From the NCBI GenBank assembly GCA_945983195.1, contig CAMFSS010000077.1:1-8452 (forward strand): a stretch of 8,452 bases of DNA, read 5' to 3'. This stretch comes from an uncultured Prevotellaceae bacterium (lineage in GTDB: Bacteria > Bacteroidota > Bacteroidia > Bacteroidales > Muribaculaceae). The notes under the pieces were generated by a model. The model saw only the letters and a program-made list of their open reading frames with translations, was not told where the DNA came from and searched no databases. This document shows positions 6,962 through 8,452 of the stretch, piece after piece. A program made the position numbers and the translations under genes. How positions within the stretch are numbered: position 1 is the stretch's first letter; every line of letters begins with the position of its first letter.

Positions 6962-8452
6962 TTAGAGAATGCCGGAATCGGAGTCGCGGTTATTTAGTTT
7001 CTTGCTGACGTTCATGCGCTTGCCTGAGAAGAAATTCCAGGAGAAGCCGATGGTGAACATTGAGGCATTGTCGTTGATTTGATGGTGCTCCTGCCGCTCC
7101 AAGATGGGATTGGCAAGAAGCTCTTTGCCATATTTGCTGCGAGTGAACAGCCACAGGCACGATGCCGTGACCCGCACATTACCGTGCTGCCAATAGGCTT
7201 GCAGCTCACTCTGGTTTTCAGTCTTCGACATATATGCGCCATCAATGTACCAGCCTCCCACTCGTCCATGATAGCTTGCACCAAAATCGCCTTTGCGGAA
7301 ACGCACCATGTAGTCTGGACGCACAGTCCACTTGGTGTGGCTGCCCATCAGGTTGCTTTCGATGTGTACGAATCCGCCTTGCACCTCCACTCCGATAGTG
7401 AGAAGTTCGCTGCCAAACGGGCGGTAGAATGCCGAGCTACCCACAGCCCACGCCACCCTGCACTTGGCGTTTTCCCACGAGCCAACTATGTAGTCTTCCG
7501 TGCCAATAGTCTGCCAGTTGTAGATGCGGTTGATGGGATGTGAGGTGTAGTTCAGCCCCGTCCATTCATCGAGCGAAATTATGTCGTGTTGATAGGAATG
7601 CGAGATGCTTGCCGAATACACCTGCGATGCCTTCAGCCACGGATTTCCCTGCGAGAGCAGCCCCGGAATCTCTTGCGTGACGTTGGTGCTGAGCTGGTTA
7701 ATCTTAGGTGATTCAGCCCACGACTGCACGCTAAGCCGCATATAGTTGCGCTTGCCCATTTTTCGCGACACGATGAGCCGCGGACTCCCTTGCAGCGTCT
7801 TCTCAGAGGCATCATCGTTGGAGTTATACACATGCACCAGTTTTCCGCCGATGCGGTAGTTCCAGCCCCAAAGCGAGCCAATAAAGTCGGCAAAGAGGGC
7901 ATTGTAGGTGTTCTCGCTGTGATAGCCATAGTCGCGGTAGTCTGAGAGCATATTGCTAAGCGTGGAGTTGGAGCTGCCGTAGGTAGAAATCCAGCGCACA
8001 TCGAGCGAATAGCGCCCTGCCCACTTCTTCGAGTAGTTGAAGTCGCCGATTAGCGAATATTTCTTGTTGCTCTGATCCACACGGTCGTCGAGCAGCACTT
8101 CATCGGCATCCTCGCTTATCTGCAAATTTGAGGCGCATTGCGAGTTGCTGAAGTGCGTGCCAACCACATTCACCGAAACCTCTTGATTCCTTGGCAGCGG
8201 TGAGCTGAAATATACGTCGATTGAAGGGCTGAATATGTCGGTAACGCTCTCTTGTCGCCCTGTTCCGCTGTGCCAGCGGTCATCGCCGTGAGCTTCAATC
8301 CCGATGGTGCTGTGTGAGAAACTGTGTGATAATTTCGGCATAAACTCCACTTGCAGCACACGCCCGGCAGCATTTGCGTTGGTGTATTTCAGCGAAAATG
8401 AGTTGTCGGTGTAGCCGAATGGTTGGCTCTCGCGGTAGGTGTAGTCGGCGGT
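6962..8452 (-). CDS. Outer-membrane beta-barrel protein of the TonB-dependent receptor type, C-terminal part
   Basis: The 496 visible residues continue an open frame past the window edge. The in-frame GTG at 8359 is not the start, because 31 further codons upstream (8452-8360) are open and of the same character. The fragment has no cytoplasmic enzyme motif. It shows repeated short alternating polar/aromatic stretches, as in beta-strands of outer-membrane barrels, for example YSLIGDFNYSKKW, YSLDVRWISTYG, WNYRIGGKLVHVY and NYMRLSVQSW, with Asn/Ser/Gly-rich turns between them. The end is MFTIGFSWNFFSGKR plus a tail closing in NNRDSDSGIL, resembling Bacteroidota proteins with a carboxypeptidase-like regulatory domain, a plug and a barrel. 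Those N-terminal parts, if present, lie outside the window. It probably transports or binds a ligand at the cell surface; no partner such as SusD is visible, so the ligand is unknown. The spacer behind it suggests its transcript ends here. Confidence 0.8.
   Translation of the reverse strand, partial: TADYTYRESQPFGYTDNSFSLKYTNANAAGRVLQVEFMPKLSHSFSHSTIGIEAHGDDRWHSGTGRQESVTDIFSPSIDVYFSSPLPRNQEVSVNVVGTHFSNSQCASNLQISEDADEVLLDDRVDQSNKKYSLIGDFNYSKKWAGRYSLDVRWISTYGSSNSTLSNMLSDYRDYGYHSENTYNALFADFIGSLWGWNYRIGGKLVHVYNSNDDASEKTLQGSPRLIVSRKMGKRNYMRLSVQSWAESPKINQLSTNVTQEIPGLLSQGNPWLKASQVYSASISHSYQHDIISLDEWTGLNYTSHPINRIYNWQTIGTEDYIVGSWENAKCRVAWAVGSSAFYRPFGSELLTIGVEVQGGFVHIESNLMGSHTKWTVRPDYMVRFRKGDFGASYHGRVGGWYIDGAYMSKTENQSELQAYWQHGNVRVTASCLWLFTRSKYGKELLANPILERQEHHQINDNASMFTIGFSWNFFSGKRMNVSKKLNNRDSDSGIL

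Noticed and set aside
8357..8359. GTG as the start codon of the beta-barrel gene
   Set aside because: The frame stays open for 31 codons to the window edge with barrel-like sequence. A start here would leave the protein without signal peptide or plug.

Overview
The window looks like chromosomal DNA of a Bacteroidota bacterium, most likely order Bacteroidales; a Muribaculaceae- or Prevotella-like gut organism is plausible, but the family is a guess. The reasons are: promoter-like sites of the Bacteroidota type (TTTG about 18-20 bases before TAnnTTTG) instead of -35/-10 boxes; a secreted GH3 glucosaminidase fused to a serine beta-lactamase-fold domain; a Bacteroidota-type outer-membrane beta-barrel protein; and an AAA-ATPase-like/PD-(D/E)XK protein of the DUF1703 kind that is very common in this phylum. 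All five genes lie on the minus strand, so transcription runs from high to low coordinates.

In order of transcription the layout is as follows. (1) The C-terminal 496 residues of an outer-membrane beta-barrel protein, 8452-6962, cut by the window edge. (2) A 300-base spacer, 6961-6662, holding a long stem-loop just after the barrel gene and two near-identical tandem repeats. Each repeat carries a promoter-like site facing the next gene and an A/T-rich hairpin. (3) A DUF1703-type ATPase/nuclease-fold protein, 6661-5084. (4) A secreted UshA-like 5'-nucleotidase/UDP-sugar hydrolase, 5036-3486. (5) A secreted GH3 beta-N-acetylglucosaminidase fused to a beta-lactamase-fold serine hydrolase, 3435-448. 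(6) The N-terminal 101 residues of tyrosyl-tRNA synthetase, from 304 to the left edge, with its own promoter.

Genes 4 and 5 are 50 bases apart with no recognisable promoter between them. They probably form a transcription unit for periplasmic salvage: one enzyme would strip phosphate or sugar-phosphate from nucleotides and UDP-sugars, and the other would trim GlcNAc-containing cell-wall fragments. The DUF1703 gene lies 47 bases upstream of gene 4 and could be co-transcribed, but its role appears unrelated. tyrS looks separate: it has a perfect TAnnTTTG box and a leader of about 50 bases.

Nothing here is clearly a new defence or mobile system. The least explained part is the tandem repeat/hairpin pair at 6691-6830, where the two hairpin stems differ by a compensating base-pair change. 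No tRNA, rRNA, CRISPR array or insertion-sequence end was seen.
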